Below are positions 19,601-29,077 of a stretch of 64,000 nucleotides of DNA, piece by piece. Under the pieces are notes generated by a model that saw nothing but the letters and a program-made list of their open reading frames with translations, had not been told where the DNA came from and did no database searches. The stretch is from assembly GCF_023507705.1 (NCBI RefSeq), contig NZ_JALBGD010000006.1:62001-126000 (forward strand). Direction: 5' to 3'. The DNA is from Stappia sp. WLB 29. GTDB lineage: Bacteria; Pseudomonadota; Alphaproteobacteria; Rhizobiales; Stappiaceae. The first letter of the stretch is position 1. Every line of letters starts with the position of its first letter. A program made the translations under genes and the position numbers.

Positions 19601-20386
19601 CACATGGGCGCGCATTTCCTTGGCACCGAGCGCGCAGTTGAGGCCGATGGAGAACGGCTGCGAGTGGCGCACCGAATACCAGAAGGCCTCCGGCGTCTGG
19701 CCGGACAGGGTGCGGCCGGACAGGTCGGTGATCGTGCCGGAGATCATCACCGGCAGGCTCACGCCCTTTTCCTCCAGCACCTCGTCGATGGCGAAGAGGG
19801 CGGCCTTGGCGTTCAGCGTGTCGAAGATGGTCTCGACGAGCAGGATGTCGGAGCCGCCGTCGATGAGGCCACGCACGGCCTGCGCGTAGGCTTCCCTCAT
19901 CTCGTCGAAGCTGACGGCGCGATATCCAGGATTGTTGACGTCCGGCGAGATGGAGAGCGTGCGATTGGTCGGGCCGAGCGCGCCGGCGACGAAGCGCGGG
20001 CGTGCAGGGTCGCGGGCCGTGACGATGTCGCAGGCCTCGCGGGCCAGCCGGGCGCCGACGAGGTTCAGCTCGTAGGCCAGCTCCTCCATGGCGTAGTCGG
20101 CCTGGGCGATGGTGGTGGAGGAGAAGGTGTTGGTCTCGACGATGTCGGCACCGGCCTCCAGATAGGCGACGTGGATGTCGCGGATCGCCGGGCCCTGCGT
20201 CAGGTTGAGCAGGTCGTTGTTGCCCTTCACGTCCTGCGTCCAGTCCTTGAACCGGTCGCCGCGATAGCCGGCCTCGTCCAGCTTGAGCGCCTGGATCATC
20301 GTGCCCATGGCGCCGTCGAGGACGAGGATGCGGTCGCGGGCGGCGGCGGAAAGGGCCGACGCCGCGGTCTTGGTCTTGTCTTGCAT
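16655..20386 (-). CDS. metH: Cobalamin-dependent methionine synthase MetH
   Basis: 1243 residues, full length for MetH (about 1227 in E. coli). The order of modules is intact: homocysteine-binding barrel ([11 protein letters not shown] at the start; Zn-ligand cysteines in [11 protein letters not shown]), pterin-binding domain ([15 protein letters not shown]), B12 cap, cobalamin domain with the lower-ligand His in [12 protein letters not shown], and a SAM-dependent reactivation domain ending in [19 protein letters not shown]. It transfers methyl from methyl-tetrahydrofolate to homocysteine. ATG 20386 gives [11 protein letters not shown]. It is third in the sahR-metF-metH operon, 8 bp after metF. 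Confidence 0.96.
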   Translation of the reverse strand: MQDKTKTAASALSAAARDRILVLDGAMGTMIQALKLDEAGYRGDRFKDWTQDVKGNNDLLNLTQGPAIRDIHVAYLEAGADIVETNTFSSTTIAQADYAMEELAYELNLVGARLAREACDIVTARDPARPRFVAGALGPTNRTLSISPDVNNPGYRAVSFDEMREAYAQAVRGLIDGGSDILLVETIFDTLNAKAALFAIDEVLEEKGVSLPVMISGTITDLSGRTLSGQTPEAFWYSVRHSQPFSIGLNCALGAKEMRAHVAELSRVADTLVCAYPNAGLPNEFGEYDESPEAMAELVGEFAASGLVNVVGGCCGTTPDHIRAIAQAVAGHAPRKPAEPPRRMRLSGLEPFVLTPEINFVNVGERTNVTGSARFRKLIKEGNYPTALEVARQQVESGAQIIDVNMDEGLLDSKEAMVTFLNLIAAEPDIARVPVMIDSSKWEVIEAGLKCVQGKAVVNSISMKEGKDAFIAQAKLVRRHGAAVVVMAFDEQGQADTQARKTEICQRSYEILVNEVGFPPEDIIFDPNIFAVATGISEHDNYGVDFIEATRWIRQNLPHAHVSGGVSNLSFSFRGNEPVREAMHSVFLYHAIAAGMDMGIVNAGQLAVYDDVDPELRELSEDVVLNRRADSTDRLLEIAERFRGKGGKQQVQDLSWRERSVEDRLSHALVNGITDYIEQDVEEARAKAERPLHVIEGPLMAGMNIVGDLFGAGKMFLPQVVKSARVMKQAVAYLMPYMEQEKLEQGLEDMPSAGKILLATVKGDVHDIGKNIVGVVLQCNNFEVIDLGVMVPAAKILETARKEKVDVIGLSGLITPSLDEMCHVAAEMEREGFDLPLLIGGATTSLIHTAVKIHPNYRRSQAVYVTDASRAVGVVSKLLSKTDRDGYVEALRADYAKAAEGHSRSRGQSRRTSLEDARKNRFRPSFDSYRPQRPSFLGIRPIEVPLQDLVEVIDWTPFFSTWEIKGTYPAVLTDNRYGPAAKALYDDARKMLDEIVRDKLVQPRGVVGFWPAAARGDDIVLYEDEERTRERTVLHTLRQQMARAEGTRANVAMADFVAAEDSGIADWVGGFAVTSGHGEEEFLSRYVKAGDDYNKILAQALCDRLAEAFAEKLHQIVRTSLWGYAPQEKASVEELIAEKYQGIRPAPGYPAQPDHTEKGTLFDLLDATQTAGIELTESYAMWPGSSVSGLYFAHPDSHYFGVGRIERDQVEDYALRKGWDIATAERWLAPILNYDPLKLEAAE

Positions 20387-20394
20387 GATCAGTC

Positions 20395-21312
20395 TCAGGC
20401 CGCCTGCTGTTCCAGGGGAGCCGGGCGCAGGCCCAGCATGTGGCAGATCGCGAAAGTCAGGTCCGCGCGGTTCATCGTGTAGAAGTGGAAGTCGGTGACG
20501 CCGCGGTCGACCAGGTCCAGCACCTGCTCGCAGGCCACCGCCGAGGCGACCAGCTTGCGCGTCTCCGCGTCCTGGTCGAGCCCGGCGAAGCGCCGTGCCA
20601 GCCAGTGCGGGATCGAGGTGCCGCACTTGGCGGAGAACACCATGGTCGTCTCGAAATTGACGATCGGCAGGATGCCCGGAACGATCGGAATGTCGATGCC
20701 GGCCGCGCGCACCTTCTCCATGAAGGTCTCGAACAGGTCGTTGTCGAAGAAGTACTGGGTGATCGCACGGGTCGCGCCGGCATCCACCTTGCGCTTCAGG
20801 TTGTCGATCTCGGCCGACCAGTCCGGGCTTTCCGGGTGACGCTCCGGATAGGCGGAGACGGACACCTCGAAATCGTCGGAGACGCGGCGGATGCCGGCGA
20901 CCAGGTCGGAGGCATAGGCGTAGCCGTCCGGATGCGGGCGGTAGATGGCGCCGAGCCCCTCCAGCGGATCGCCGCGCAGGGCCACGATGTGGCGCACGCC
21001 GATCTCGTGGTAGGCGCGCACGATCTCGTCGACCTCGGCGCGCGAGGAGCCGACGCAGGTCAGGTGTGCAGCCGGGGCCAGGCGTGTCTCGGTCAGCATC
21101 CGCTCGACCGTGCGGTGGGTGCGCTCGCGGGTGGAGCCGCCGGCGCCGTAGGTCACGGAGACGAAGGACGGTCCGAGCGGCTCAAGCCGCTGGACGGCCG
21201 ACCACAGCGAGGCTTCCATCTTGTCGGTCTTCGGGGGAAAGAACTCGAAGGAGACGGAAACCCCGGTTCCCTGGTCCAGCTCGAAGCGGCGGAATCTCTC
21301 GGGCGATGACAT
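20395..21312 (-). CDS. metF: 5,10-methylenetetrahydrofolate reductase MetF
   Basis: 305 residues. It reduces methylene-THF to methyl-THF, the methyl donor for MetH next door. Recognisable pieces are [14 protein letters not shown] with the catalytic Glu, [23 protein letters not shown], and the FAD-site [13 protein letters not shown]. It starts 1 bp after the sahR stop, so the three genes form one transcript. Confidence 0.95.
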   Translation of the reverse strand: MSSPERFRRFELDQGTGVSVSFEFFPPKTDKMEASLWSAVQRLEPLGPSFVSVTYGAGGSTRERTHRTVERMLTETRLAPAAHLTCVGSSRAEVDEIVRAYHEIGVRHIVALRGDPLEGLGAIYRPHPDGYAYASDLVAGIRRVSDDFEVSVSAYPERHPESPDWSAEIDNLKRKVDAGATRAITQYFFDNDLFETFMEKVRAAGIDIPIVPGILPIVNFETTMVFSAKCGTSIPHWLARRFAGLDQDAETRKLVASAVACEQVLDLVDRGVTDFHFYTMNRADLTFAICHMLGLRPAPLEQQAA

Positions 21313-21313
21313 A

Positions 21314-22372
21314 TCAGGCGACCTCCTGGGTCAGGCTAAGTTCTGGAAGATCGGAAACGATCCGCGGATCGCGGGCGAGCCAGATGGTGACCGTGAGCCG
21401 GTCGGCCTCGCCCGCTTCCGGGTTGAGGTCGCGGGTCTCGATCACTTCGAGGCCGGCTGCGTGCAGCCAGCGGTCCATCTGATCGCGCGAAAATCCGAGG
21501 CGGCGATGGGCGTGTTCGTCGCGCAGGAACTCCAGTTCGTGCGGGGCGAAGTCGACGATCAGCAGCCGGCCGCCGGGCCTGAGCACCCGGGCCGCCTCCT
21601 CGATGGCCCGGCCCGGGTCGTCGAGGAAATGCAGCACCTGGTGAAGGGTGATCAGGTCGTGGCTTTCGGCCGCAATGTTGAGCGCGTAGATGTCCCCCTG
21701 GCGGACCTGCACGTTGCGCAGGCCCTGACGGGCGAGATTGGCGCGGGCGACGGTCAGCATGTCGTGGCTGGCGTCGAGGCCGACCGCCTGCTCGTACTGG
21801 CCGGCAAAGAGCGAGATCAGGCTGCCGGTGCCGGTGCCGAGATCCAGCAGCGAGCGGAACGGCCGCTCGCCGACCATCTCGCGCAGGGCCTGCTCCACGG
21901 CCGCTTCCGGCACATGCAGCGAGCGCTCCTGGTCCCAGGTCTTGGCGCGGGAGGCGAAGAAGGCCGCGGCAGCCTCGGCCTTGGCGCGGCGGGTGGCGGC
22001 AAGGCGTACCCGGTCGCCGGCCAGCACCGCGTCCTGCGGGTCGAGCCGGGACAACAGCAGGCGGGCGAGATCGCCCATCGGACCATCGCCGAGGCGGTAG
22101 AACACCCAGGCGCCTTCGGGGAAGCGCTGGACGAGGCCGGCCTCGGTCAAGAGCTTGAGATGACGAGAGATTCGCGGCTGGCTCTGGCCGAGAATGACGG
22201 TCGCGTCCTTGACGGTCAGCTCGCCGTCGGCCAGCAGGGCAAGGAGGCGCAAGCGCGTATCCTCGCCGACCGTGCGCAGGCCGGCCAGCAGCTGCTCGGC
22301 GCTGAGCAGAGGCTCGCCCGCCCCGGCAGTGGAGGCGGCAGTCGTGCCGGCGGTGTTCGCGTTGGTGGTCAT
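21314..22372 (-). CDS. sahR: ArsR-family regulator fused to SAM-methyltransferase fold (SahR type)
   Basis: 352 residues. An ArsR winged helix covers about residues 25-95 (recognition helix near SQPRISRHLKLLTEAGLV). A class I methyltransferase fold follows, with motif I LLDLGTGTGS at 175-184. SahR regulators of Proteobacteria have this architecture; they use the second domain to sense S-adenosylhomocysteine and repress methionine-cycle genes. Position at the head of metF-metH and the palindrome 49 bp upstream fit that role exactly. Catalytic methyl transfer instead of sensing cannot be excluded. Confidence 0.85.
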   Translation of the reverse strand: MTTNANTAGTTAASTAGAGEPLLSAEQLLAGLRTVGEDTRLRLLALLADGELTVKDATVILGQSQPRISRHLKLLTEAGLVQRFPEGAWVFYRLGDGPMGDLARLLLSRLDPQDAVLAGDRVRLAATRRAKAEAAAAFFASRAKTWDQERSLHVPEAAVEQALREMVGERPFRSLLDLGTGTGSLISLFAGQYEQAVGLDASHDMLTVARANLARQGLRNVQVRQGDIYALNIAAESHDLITLHQVLHFLDDPGRAIEEAARVLRPGGRLLIVDFAPHELEFLRDEHAHRRLGFSRDQMDRWLHAAGLEVIETRDLNPEAGEADRLTVTIWLARDPRIVSDLPELSLTQEVA

Positions 22373-22420
22373 CGCATCCTCGAAAGGCGACCCTGCTCGA
22401 AATGCAATCTCGCAGGAAGA

Positions 22421-22438
22421 TATAAAGATATCTTTATA
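22421..22438. promoter_or_regulatory. Perfect 18-bp palindrome, probable SahR operator
   Basis: TATAAAGATATCTTTATA is fully self-complementary (9+9) and lies 49-66 bp upstream of the sahR start. It is AT-only in a GC-rich genome except for the GATATC centre. As an autoregulatory site it would control the whole sahR-metF-metH operon. Confidence 0.8.
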
Positions 22439-22621
22439 CCTCTATCGACCTGGATGCAAGGCCGGATCGGTGTCCCGCGCTGCCGTCCACATGGCGAATT
22501 GCGCCGCGAGTTGTACCGGGGCATGCGTGAACCGCCCGGGTTATCCCCGGCGCGGCGCAGAGGTGCCGGAAGAACGGCTTATCGTTCGCATCAGGGCAGC
22601 AAGCCCGAGAACCCGCCGTTT

Positions 22622-24850
22622 TCAGCGGGATTCCGAGGCATCCGTCAGCGGGTTCGTCGCGGCAGGCTGCTCCAGCAGAGGCCGCACGGCGCCGGCGATC
22701 GCCTGCTTTTCCGCATCCGAGAACTGACGCGGATCGGACGGGTCCTGGGCGACGCGCACGGTCACCTCGCGATGGGCGAAGTGGATGCCGTTGGCCTCGC
22801 ACAGGTCGCGGATGCCGGAATAGACCACCTTGCGCAACTCGAACTGGTCGCCCGGGCGGGTCATGAACTTGACCCGGACGATCATCGCCGAATCCTCCAG
22901 CGCCGTGACGCCCTGAGACTTCACCGGCTGGAGGAATTTCGGTCCGTAGTCGGGATGCTGCATCAGGCTCTCGCCGAATTTCTTGATCAGCTTGCGCATC
23001 TTTTCCACGTCCGTGTCGTAGGTGACGCGGAAGGCCAGCTTCATCACCGCCCAGTCGCGGGAGAAGTTCTTCACGTGCTTGATTTCCCCGAAGGGCACGG
23101 TGTTCAGCGGTCCGTTGTGGTGGCGCAGCTGCATGGAACGGATCGAGATCTTTTCCACGGTACCCTTGACGCTGCCGAGGTCGATATACTCGCCCTTGCG
23201 GAAGGCATCGTCGATCAGGAAGAAGGCGCCGGAGAAGATGTCGCGGATCAGCGCCTGCGAGCCGAAGCCGACGGCAAGGCCGACGACGCCGGCACCGGCA
23301 AACAGCGGGGCGATGTCGATGCCGACCTGCGACAGCACGATCATGCCGCCGATCACGACGATGGTGATCAGCAGGAAATGGCGGAAGATCGGCAACAAGG
23401 TCGCCAGGCGGCTTTCGCCGACGCCGCCGATCTCCATGTCCTCGCTGCGCCCGCCCGACTGGCCGCGCTCCCGGCCGATCTGCCGGTCGATGGTCAGTTC
23501 CACCGCGCGGTAGCACATATAGGCGATGAAGGTGACGACGCCGATCTCGAAGAGATTGCCGAGGATGGAGGTCTCGTCGCGCGGGTCTATCCCCCAGCGC
23601 GACAGCACGTAGCCGAGAGCTATCACCGCCGACAGGATCGCCGCGCCGTGGTCCAGCAGGGCACGATAGGGCGAGCGTTGTCCTTCCGCGTCTGCGGCCT
23701 CCGCTGCCGCCTGGGCTGCGACCGCCTCGTGGTCCGGAAGCTCGCCGGCAGCCTCTTCGGCGCGCACCAAATCCTCGCTGCGCCGTGTCTGCTGCGCGTC
23801 GCTGTCGAGGCGCGGAAGCAGGAGGCGGTCGATGACGAGCACCATCAGGCCGTAGGCGGCGGCCCAGATCAGGCCGGCGAGAACCGGCGCGGCGACAAGG
23901 CCGAGGGCGGCCTCGCGCTCCAGCAAAATCCGGCCGGAGGAGACGATGAAGGCGGCGAGGAAATAGAGGAGAAGCAGGGGAAGCCAGAGGCGCTGGAGCA
24001 CCCGGCGGCGATCGTTGTCCCCGCCGGCGGAGCCGCCGGAGAGCAGCCTGCCGAGGGCGCCGCGATGGGCGACGGCGACGGCCGAGAGCAGCAGGCAGGT
24101 GAGGCCGACGGAGAGGGTCGCCAGCAGCCGGTGGCCGCCTGGATCGAGGTCCATCGCATCCAGCCACTCGTGCAGCGCAACGGTCAGAGCAGCGACCGCG
24201 CCGGTCGCCACCAGCCAGCGGTAGAGGCTCGCTGCGCTCGCGTCATCGAGGGCGAGCATGCGGATGGCCCCATTTCCCGGCGCCAGAACAGCGGACAGAA
24301 CGATGCGCAAAAGCAGAAGGATTCCAACGCTCTGCAGGCCGATGAGCAGAGTGACCCGGCCCGCCGCGTGATGGGAGGCAAGGAGGAAGGCGACCGCAAG
24401 CGCCACGACATAAAACAGCGCAATCGCCAGCAGCATGGCAAAGGCGCGGGCGATCAGGCGGGAGATGCGGGCCGCGCGTGTCGCTTGGGGCGGGCGGGCC
24501 GGCAGCAGCCGGGCGAAGAGCCAGCGTTCGCCGGCAAGAAGGGCGAAGCTGCCGGCGATGAGCGAGGCGGCGAGCACGGCGAGCGTCGCCGGCAGCCAGT
24601 CGGGGTTGTCCCCGGCCCGGCCGGCAATGGCGGCGGATATCATCGAGGGCATGGCGGCGGCCGCACCGAGCGTGTCGGCAAGGGCCGCGCGCAGCTCAAG
24701 TCCAAGGCGTACCAAGGGTTTATCGGCCGCCATCTCCATCGCCGTCGCGCCCTGGGCGGCAGCGGCTCCCGCGCTTGCGGCGATTGCGACCGCGCTCGCA
24801 AAAATTCCGGCCCTGCGGCCGCCTGCGACCCGTTGCGAGACCTTGCTCAT
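22622..24850 (-). CDS. MscS-family mechanosensitive ion channel, large form
   Basis: 742 residues. After a probable signal peptide (ASAVAIAASAGAAAAQG) there are several membrane helices, then the MscS pore and beta domain. The pore helix is GAGVVGLAVGFGSQALIRDI, and the beta domain contains KGTVEKISIRSMQLRHHNG followed by the IKHVKNFSRDWAVMKLAF segment. The long N-terminal membrane extension is typical of YbdG/YnaI-like channels. An acidic linker (RRSEDLVRAEEAAGELPDHE) separates the halves. It releases solutes on hypo-osmotic shock. It is monocistronic. Confidence 0.9.
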   Translation of the reverse strand: MSKVSQRVAGGRRAGIFASAVAIAASAGAAAAQGATAMEMAADKPLVRLGLELRAALADTLGAAAAMPSMISAAIAGRAGDNPDWLPATLAVLAASLIAGSFALLAGERWLFARLLPARPPQATRAARISRLIARAFAMLLAIALFYVVALAVAFLLASHHAAGRVTLLIGLQSVGILLLLRIVLSAVLAPGNGAIRMLALDDASAASLYRWLVATGAVAALTVALHEWLDAMDLDPGGHRLLATLSVGLTCLLLSAVAVAHRGALGRLLSGGSAGGDNDRRRVLQRLWLPLLLLYFLAAFIVSSGRILLEREAALGLVAAPVLAGLIWAAAYGLMVLVIDRLLLPRLDSDAQQTRRSEDLVRAEEAAGELPDHEAVAAQAAAEAADAEGQRSPYRALLDHGAAILSAVIALGYVLSRWGIDPRDETSILGNLFEIGVVTFIAYMCYRAVELTIDRQIGRERGQSGGRSEDMEIGGVGESRLATLLPIFRHFLLITIVVIGGMIVLSQVGIDIAPLFAGAGVVGLAVGFGSQALIRDIFSGAFFLIDDAFRKGEYIDLGSVKGTVEKISIRSMQLRHHNGPLNTVPFGEIKHVKNFSRDWAVMKLAFRVTYDTDVEKMRKLIKKFGESLMQHPDYGPKFLQPVKSQGVTALEDSAMIVRVKFMTRPGDQFELRKVVYSGIRDLCEANGIHFAHREVTVRVAQDPSDPRQFSDAEKQAIAGAVRPLLEQPAATNPLTDASESR

Positions 24851-25313
24851 GGACTCTGTCCCCCGATGCCCGCGGACGCCGTGGCACGGCCGTCGCGCCG
24901 CACGCCCACCATCAACTTAGTGGCAACCTAGCGGGGCAAGCTTACAGAATCTTTTTGCAAGACACCGAAAGGGCGGAGATTTTCGCGCAAAAGCGCGAGC
25001 TTCGAGCAACGCCGGGCGCCCGGCGAACGCTCCACATGCAAACGCCCGGGCAAGGCCCGGGCGCCGAAACTGGTGGATCGCCGGCCGCAGCCGAGGATCG
25101 GGGGATGCCGGTTGTCCCCGGCATCCGGTTTCTTGAAATCGTCGTTCGGGCCTGCGCGAATTTTGCGACGAATTTTGCAAAATTCCGTTCCGAAATCGCC
25201 CAATTTCGATACGCGGCTCTACAAATCCGGAATTCGCGAGGTGCCTTGCTTCCTCCGTCCGACGGAGGTGGCTCGGGCCTCGACCTGCATGCCCCTGTCT
25301 GGTCCTTTTCGCC
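24851..25313. other. Intergenic region without a supported gene
   Basis: Between the MscS gene and the 27-residue ORF there is no open frame with a ribosome site and coding-like composition. A purine/AT-biased patch (about 25155-25215, with repeated GAATTTTGC) stands out from the GC-rich surroundings. Longer minus-strand frames here look random. A non-coding RNA is possible but unsupported. Confidence 0.35.
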
Positions 25314-25397
25314 TCAGAAGACGCCGACGACGATGGCGCCGACGAAGGCGAATGCCGCACACACGGCCAAGAGATTAATATTGCGGACAAGTGTCAT
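25314..25397 (-). CDS. 27-residue single-span membrane protein
   Basis: MTLVRNINLLAVCAAFAFVG followed by AIVVGVF. It has a basic N-terminus followed by one hydrophobic helix reaching the C-terminus. A near-ideal Shine-Dalgarno GGGAGG sits 7 nt before the ATG, which is strong evidence for translation of so short a frame. It stands alone between the MscS channel and the second DUF2336 gene. The function is unknown. Confidence 0.7.
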   Translation of the reverse strand: MTLVRNINLLAVCAAFAFVGAIVVGVF

Positions 25398-25785
25398 ATC
25401 GTGGCCTCCCGCAGTCTCTCGATACATGAAGGATAAGTTACCGGGGCCAGCCGGCAAAGCGAAAAAGATGCTGCGTTGCGTCGCAGCCACGCAGCTTGCC
25501 GCAAGCCTCGTTAGGAATGGCAAGCGCAACCGGCGATTTCGGCCCTGTTGCCAATCGTCGTTTGGCGAGGGGAAATGAAGTCCAGCGCGAGGGTGCGACC
25601 CGGCGCGAAAGATCATGGTGCAGTGCAATATCGACGTCCCGACCCATTGCGCTCCGTCGACGCAGAGGGAAAAAGGCAAGATACTTCAGTCGTTTGAAAA
25701 TATATACACACTTCGACTGAGGATTAACTGGAGGGAAACAGGATCGGCTTACCCTCGAGTTCACACGCTGTGGAAGGACTGGGGT

Positions 25786-26874
25786 ATGAAAACTGCGGAA
25801 CTGACCGAGCTGGCCCGCAGCGGTTCGCCGGAAAGCATCGGCGAACTGATCACCGCGCTCACCGAGTTGTTTCTCAAGGCCGACGACCAGGAGCGAAGCC
25901 GGGTCAGTCCGGTTTTCGGCGACGTGGTGCTGCGTGTGCTCGACCGACTGGACACGCCGGTCCGCAAGGCGATGGCCTCCAGAATACGCGCCGAGACCGA
26001 GGCGCCGCGCGACTTGCTGAAGGCGCTGGCGAAGGATGCCGAACTGGCCGTCGCCCGGCCGGTGCTGGAAGGCGGCAGTCTGTTGACCGACGAGGACCTG
26101 GCCGAGGTCGCGCAGGCGGGAATCCCGGCGCGGCATCTGGAAGTGATGTGCGCGCGGCAGGGCATCAAGCCGGTGCTCAGCCGGGTGCTGGCGCAAAAGG
26201 GCGACAGCGGCGTGCTGTGCGCGCTGCTGGGCAACGAGACGGCGCGGATCGGCGCGGACTCCTTCGACCTGCTGCTGGCGCGCTCGCGCAAGGATGCCGA
26301 GTTGCAGACCGCGCTCGCCTTGCGGCAGGACCTGCCGGAGCCGGTGGCGGCGAAGCTGGTGCCGTTCCTGTCGAAGGAACTGGCGCAGCAGGTGCGCGAC
26401 ACGAATGCCAACCCGGTGCTGGTCAAGGCGTTGGCGGAGCACGCGGCGCGCGAGGTCGAGATCCGCATGCGCGAGATCGGCGGCGCCAAGTCGAAGATCG
26501 ACCTCCTGATCGAAGGGGCGATCGCCGGCACGGTCCCGATCGACCAGGCGGTCGTCGTCTTCGCCGACAAGGACCGTGCCTTCGATCTGGGCAAGGTGCT
26601 GGCGGGCAAGGTCGGCTGGCCGGAAAACGTCGTGGTGCCGCTGCTCTACCGCGACGACGAGCATCCGCTCTTCGTGCTGGCGCGGATCGCCGGCGTGTCC
26701 GACGAGGCTTATGTGAAAGTGGTGCGGATGCGCGGCAAGAAGATGCGCCTGTCGTCGGCGAGCGCCAGCGAGTCGGCACGCAGATTCGGCGCGATGACGC
26801 TGGAAGCAGCGCGCGGCGAGTTCATCACCATGGCCCGCAAGATGAAACTTCCGGTGGAGATCGCCGGAGGCTGA
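25786..26874 (+). CDS. DUF2336 domain-containing protein (second copy)
   Basis: 362 residues from ATG 25786 (MKTAELTELARSGSPESIGE). It shares with the copy at 15484-16563 the block around ARPVLEGGSLLTDEDLAEVA (ARPVLEQSTVLRDADLVEIA in the other) and the same overall helical-repeat layout. The C-terminal end is richer in Lys/Arg (VRMRGKKMRLSS). It is not adjacent to any gene that would explain a function. The 390 bp upstream contains AT-rich stretches (AAAATATATACACAC) likely to include its promoter. Confidence 0.8.
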   Translation: MKTAELTELARSGSPESIGELITALTELFLKADDQERSRVSPVFGDVVLRVLDRLDTPVRKAMASRIRAETEAPRDLLKALAKDAELAVARPVLEGGSLLTDEDLAEVAQAGIPARHLEVMCARQGIKPVLSRVLAQKGDSGVLCALLGNETARIGADSFDLLLARSRKDAELQTALALRQDLPEPVAAKLVPFLSKELAQQVRDTNANPVLVKALAEHAAREVEIRMREIGGAKSKIDLLIEGAIAGTVPIDQAVVVFADKDRAFDLGKVLAGKVGWPENVVVPLLYRDDEHPLFVLARIAGVSDEAYVKVVRMRGKKMRLSSASASESARRFGAMTLEAARGEFITMARKMKLPVEIAGG

Positions 26875-26955
26875 CACACCCGGCCTCGCGTATTCCGGTC
26901 TATCCCCGCTCTGTCCCCGGCCGCAGTCGCGGCCTGTCCCCGGAAAGGGCGCGCG

Positions 26956-28212
26956 TCAGCCGGCCTTCGCCAGGCACTCCTCCAGCCAGCGGGCGGCGAG
27001 CAACGTGGCGCGGTCGCGCCCGTACGGACCGATCAGCTGGATGCCGAGCGGCAAACCGCCGGTGGTGGCGAGGCCCGGCACGTTGATCGACGGTCCGCCC
27101 ATCAGCGTCCACACCCGGTTGAAGACCGACGAGCCGGTGGAGGCGAGGCCGGCGGGCGCGGCGCCGGGCGCCGACGGCATCATCAGCACATCGACCTGCG
27201 ACATCACCTCGGCGAAGGCACGGCGTGCCTGTCGGGCGACCTCGAGCGCGGCGTCATAGGCGGCCGGCTCGATGGCCGCGCCGTCCTCCAGCGTGCGCAT
27301 CAGGACCGGGCTGATCAACTCGGGTGCAGCGTCGACCTCGGCGGCGAGCGCACGCGTCGCCTCGAAATCCTGGATGGTCTGGTGGGCGGCGAAGGCCTCG
27401 CGGAAGACCGGAGGCAGTGAGATGCGCGAAACGGCGGCCCCGGCGCGGGTGGCGCGGGCAACGGCTGTTTCCAACGCGCCCTGCATGTCGTCGTCGGCCT
27501 GGGCCCAGGGCTGCGGCTCGACGACGCCGATGCGCGGCGGCATGGGCACCATGGCGTCGACCCGCCAGTCGCGCGCGGACAGCGCACTGCCGGCGAAGGC
27601 GACGTCGGCGACGCCCTTGCCGAACAGGCCGAGCGTGTCCAGCGTCCAGGAGAAATATTTCATGCCGACCGTCGGCAGGTGGTCGAAGGACGGCTTGAAG
27701 CCGACGACGCCGCAGAAGGAGGCGGGGCGCACCACCGAGCCGCCGGTCTGGGTGCCGATGGCGAGCGGAAAGAAGCCGGCGGCGACACCCGCGGCCGAGC
27801 CGGAGGACGAGCCGCCCGGCGTGTGCTCGAGATTGTGCGGATTGCGCGTCGGCCCGGGCTGGAAGAAGGCGAATTCGGTGGTGACGGTCTTGCCGAGAAC
27901 GGCCCCGCCGGCGCGGCGGGCGAGGGCGACGGTCACCGCATCCACCGCCGGCTGGTGGTTCTCGTGGATCGGCGAACCGTAGCGCGAGGGAAAGTCGGCC
28001 GTGTCGATATTGTCCTTCACGGCCAGCGGCAGGCCCAGGAGCGGGCCGCGCGCGGAGCGGGCGGCGCGGCGGGCGGCCTCGACGTCGTGGCAGACGAAAG
28101 CACGGATCGCGCCTTCCTGTTCGGCGATGCGCGCCGCGATGTCGTCGTAGAGCGCGTCGATATCCATCGTTCCGGCGTCGAGGGCACGGGCGAGTTCCAG
28201 GGCAGACAGCAT
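26956..28212 (-). CDS. Amidase signature family hydrolase
   Basis: 418 residues. The Ser-cisSer-Lys catalytic triad is present: Lys in LPLAVKDNIDTAD, the cis-Ser in TPGGSSSGSAAGVAAG, and the nucleophile Ser in GTQTGGSVVRPASFCG. Amidase-signature enzymes hydrolyse amides of many kinds, and the substrate cannot be told. No transporter or regulator neighbours it. It converges with the DUF2336 gene. The start ATG 28212 has GAGGAGGAACCC upstream. Confidence 0.85.
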   Translation of the reverse strand: MLSALELARALDAGTMDIDALYDDIAARIAEQEGAIRAFVCHDVEAARRAARSARGPLLGLPLAVKDNIDTADFPSRYGSPIHENHQPAVDAVTVALARRAGGAVLGKTVTTEFAFFQPGPTRNPHNLEHTPGGSSSGSAAGVAAGFFPLAIGTQTGGSVVRPASFCGVVGFKPSFDHLPTVGMKYFSWTLDTLGLFGKGVADVAFAGSALSARDWRVDAMVPMPPRIGVVEPQPWAQADDDMQGALETAVARATRAGAAVSRISLPPVFREAFAAHQTIQDFEATRALAAEVDAAPELISPVLMRTLEDGAAIEPAAYDAALEVARQARRAFAEVMSQVDVLMMPSAPGAAPAGLASTGSSVFNRVWTLMGGPSINVPGLATTGGLPLGIQLIGPYGRDRATLLAARWLEECLAKAG

Positions 28213-28324
28213 GGGTTCCTCCTCAGCGGGGGACGATCATCACCAGCCGTGCCGAGACTGCAAGTTTTTTCAGGTAATTGCACGCTGTGGCTGCCTTGCG
28301 CGATACTCTGTGACCGGAACGCGA

Positions 28325-28353
28325 AACGGCCCGGCGGGAGGGGCCGGGCCGTT
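28325..28353 (-). terminator. GC-rich hairpin downstream of the first BA14K gene
   Basis: AACGGCCCGGC (28325-28335) and GCCGGGCCGTT (28343-28353) form a perfect 11-bp stem with a 7-nt loop, 32 bp after the minus-strand stop at 28385. No uninterrupted T run follows, so it may rely on stem stability. Confidence 0.55.
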
Positions 28354-28384
28354 CGGGGAGGGGGCCAGGTTCAACTTCTTGCCA

Positions 28385-28906
28385 TTACTGGCAGAAGCGC
28401 TGCTGGCCCGAGTAGGTGGTGTAGGTCCCGGTGTTCGGGTTGAAGCTCCGGTACTTGGAGGCGCAGTAGGAGTACCACTCCGGGGTGTAGGGCTCCAGGC
28501 CGCCGCCCACCACGACCGGTGCGGCCGGGGTGTAGATCGGATTGCCGCGATTGGCCGGGTCGATATAGACGTTGCCGCGGACCGGGGCCGGATCGCGATA
28601 GATGTATTCCGGCTCGTAAACCCGATCCGGAGCGCTCAGCGCCGAGCCGAGGATCGCGCCGGCGGCAAGGCCGATCACGCCAGCGGCGACGGCGGCGCCG
28701 GCATCGTTGCCGCGATTGCCGCGGTGATGGCGATAGCCGTAATTCGGACGATGCGGGCGGTGGACCCGGTGGTGCTTGTAGCCGCCGCCATTGCCCCAGC
28801 CGTGACGGCCGTCGCGGGCCTCGGCAGACGGCGCGAGCGAGGGCACGAGCAGGGCGCCGGCAAGCGCGACGGCAAGCACGCGGGCAGAGATTTGCTTGAG
28901 GGCCAT
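28385..28906 (-). CDS. BA14K family protein (copy 1)
   Basis: 173 residues from ATG 28906. A signal peptide ends near PSAEA-RD, followed by a His/Arg/Gly-rich part (KHHRVHRPHRPNYGYRHHRG), a glycine-zipper membrane-like helix (AVAAGVIGLAAGAILGSALS), and the C-terminal BA14K motif YTPEWYSYCASKYRSFNPNT. BA14K of Brucella is a lectin-like immunoreactive protein, and in this order the family is widespread and envelope-located. The role here is unknown. It pairs with the homologous gene at 29165-29728. Confidence 0.85.
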   Translation of the reverse strand: MALKQISARVLAVALAGALLVPSLAPSAEARDGRHGWGNGGGYKHHRVHRPHRPNYGYRHHRGNRGNDAGAAVAAGVIGLAAGAILGSALSAPDRVYEPEYIYRDPAPVRGNVYIDPANRGNPIYTPAAPVVVGGGLEPYTPEWYSYCASKYRSFNPNTGTYTTYSGQQRFCQ

Positions 28907-29077
28907 GGGGTCGTTCCTTCCAGTGGCTTCGATGTTCCGATGGGGCGAGATTGCCATTCCGCAATTGAACGAGGTCTGAGGTATCCGTTCATCCGGCGTT
29001 CAGGTTCCGCGCCCCATTCGGCAGCCCCAGCGAGCGCATTTCAAATGCGAAAACCACACTGGAAACATCTATTTGCT

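Noticed and set aside
17045-20482. Very long open frame (over 1100 codons) on the plus strand across metH
   Set aside because: It is the antisense of metH codons; in GC-rich DNA the reverse frame often lacks stops. Its product is His/Asp/Ala-rich with no domain, whereas metH is complete on the other strand.
21221-24931. Plus-strand long frame opposite sahR and the MscS gene
   Set aside because: It spans two real minus-strand genes and the operator between them, which no true gene would do.
24917-25390. 157-codon minus-strand frame upstream of the MscS gene
   Set aside because: No ribosome site, random composition, and it overlaps the better-supported 27-residue frame.
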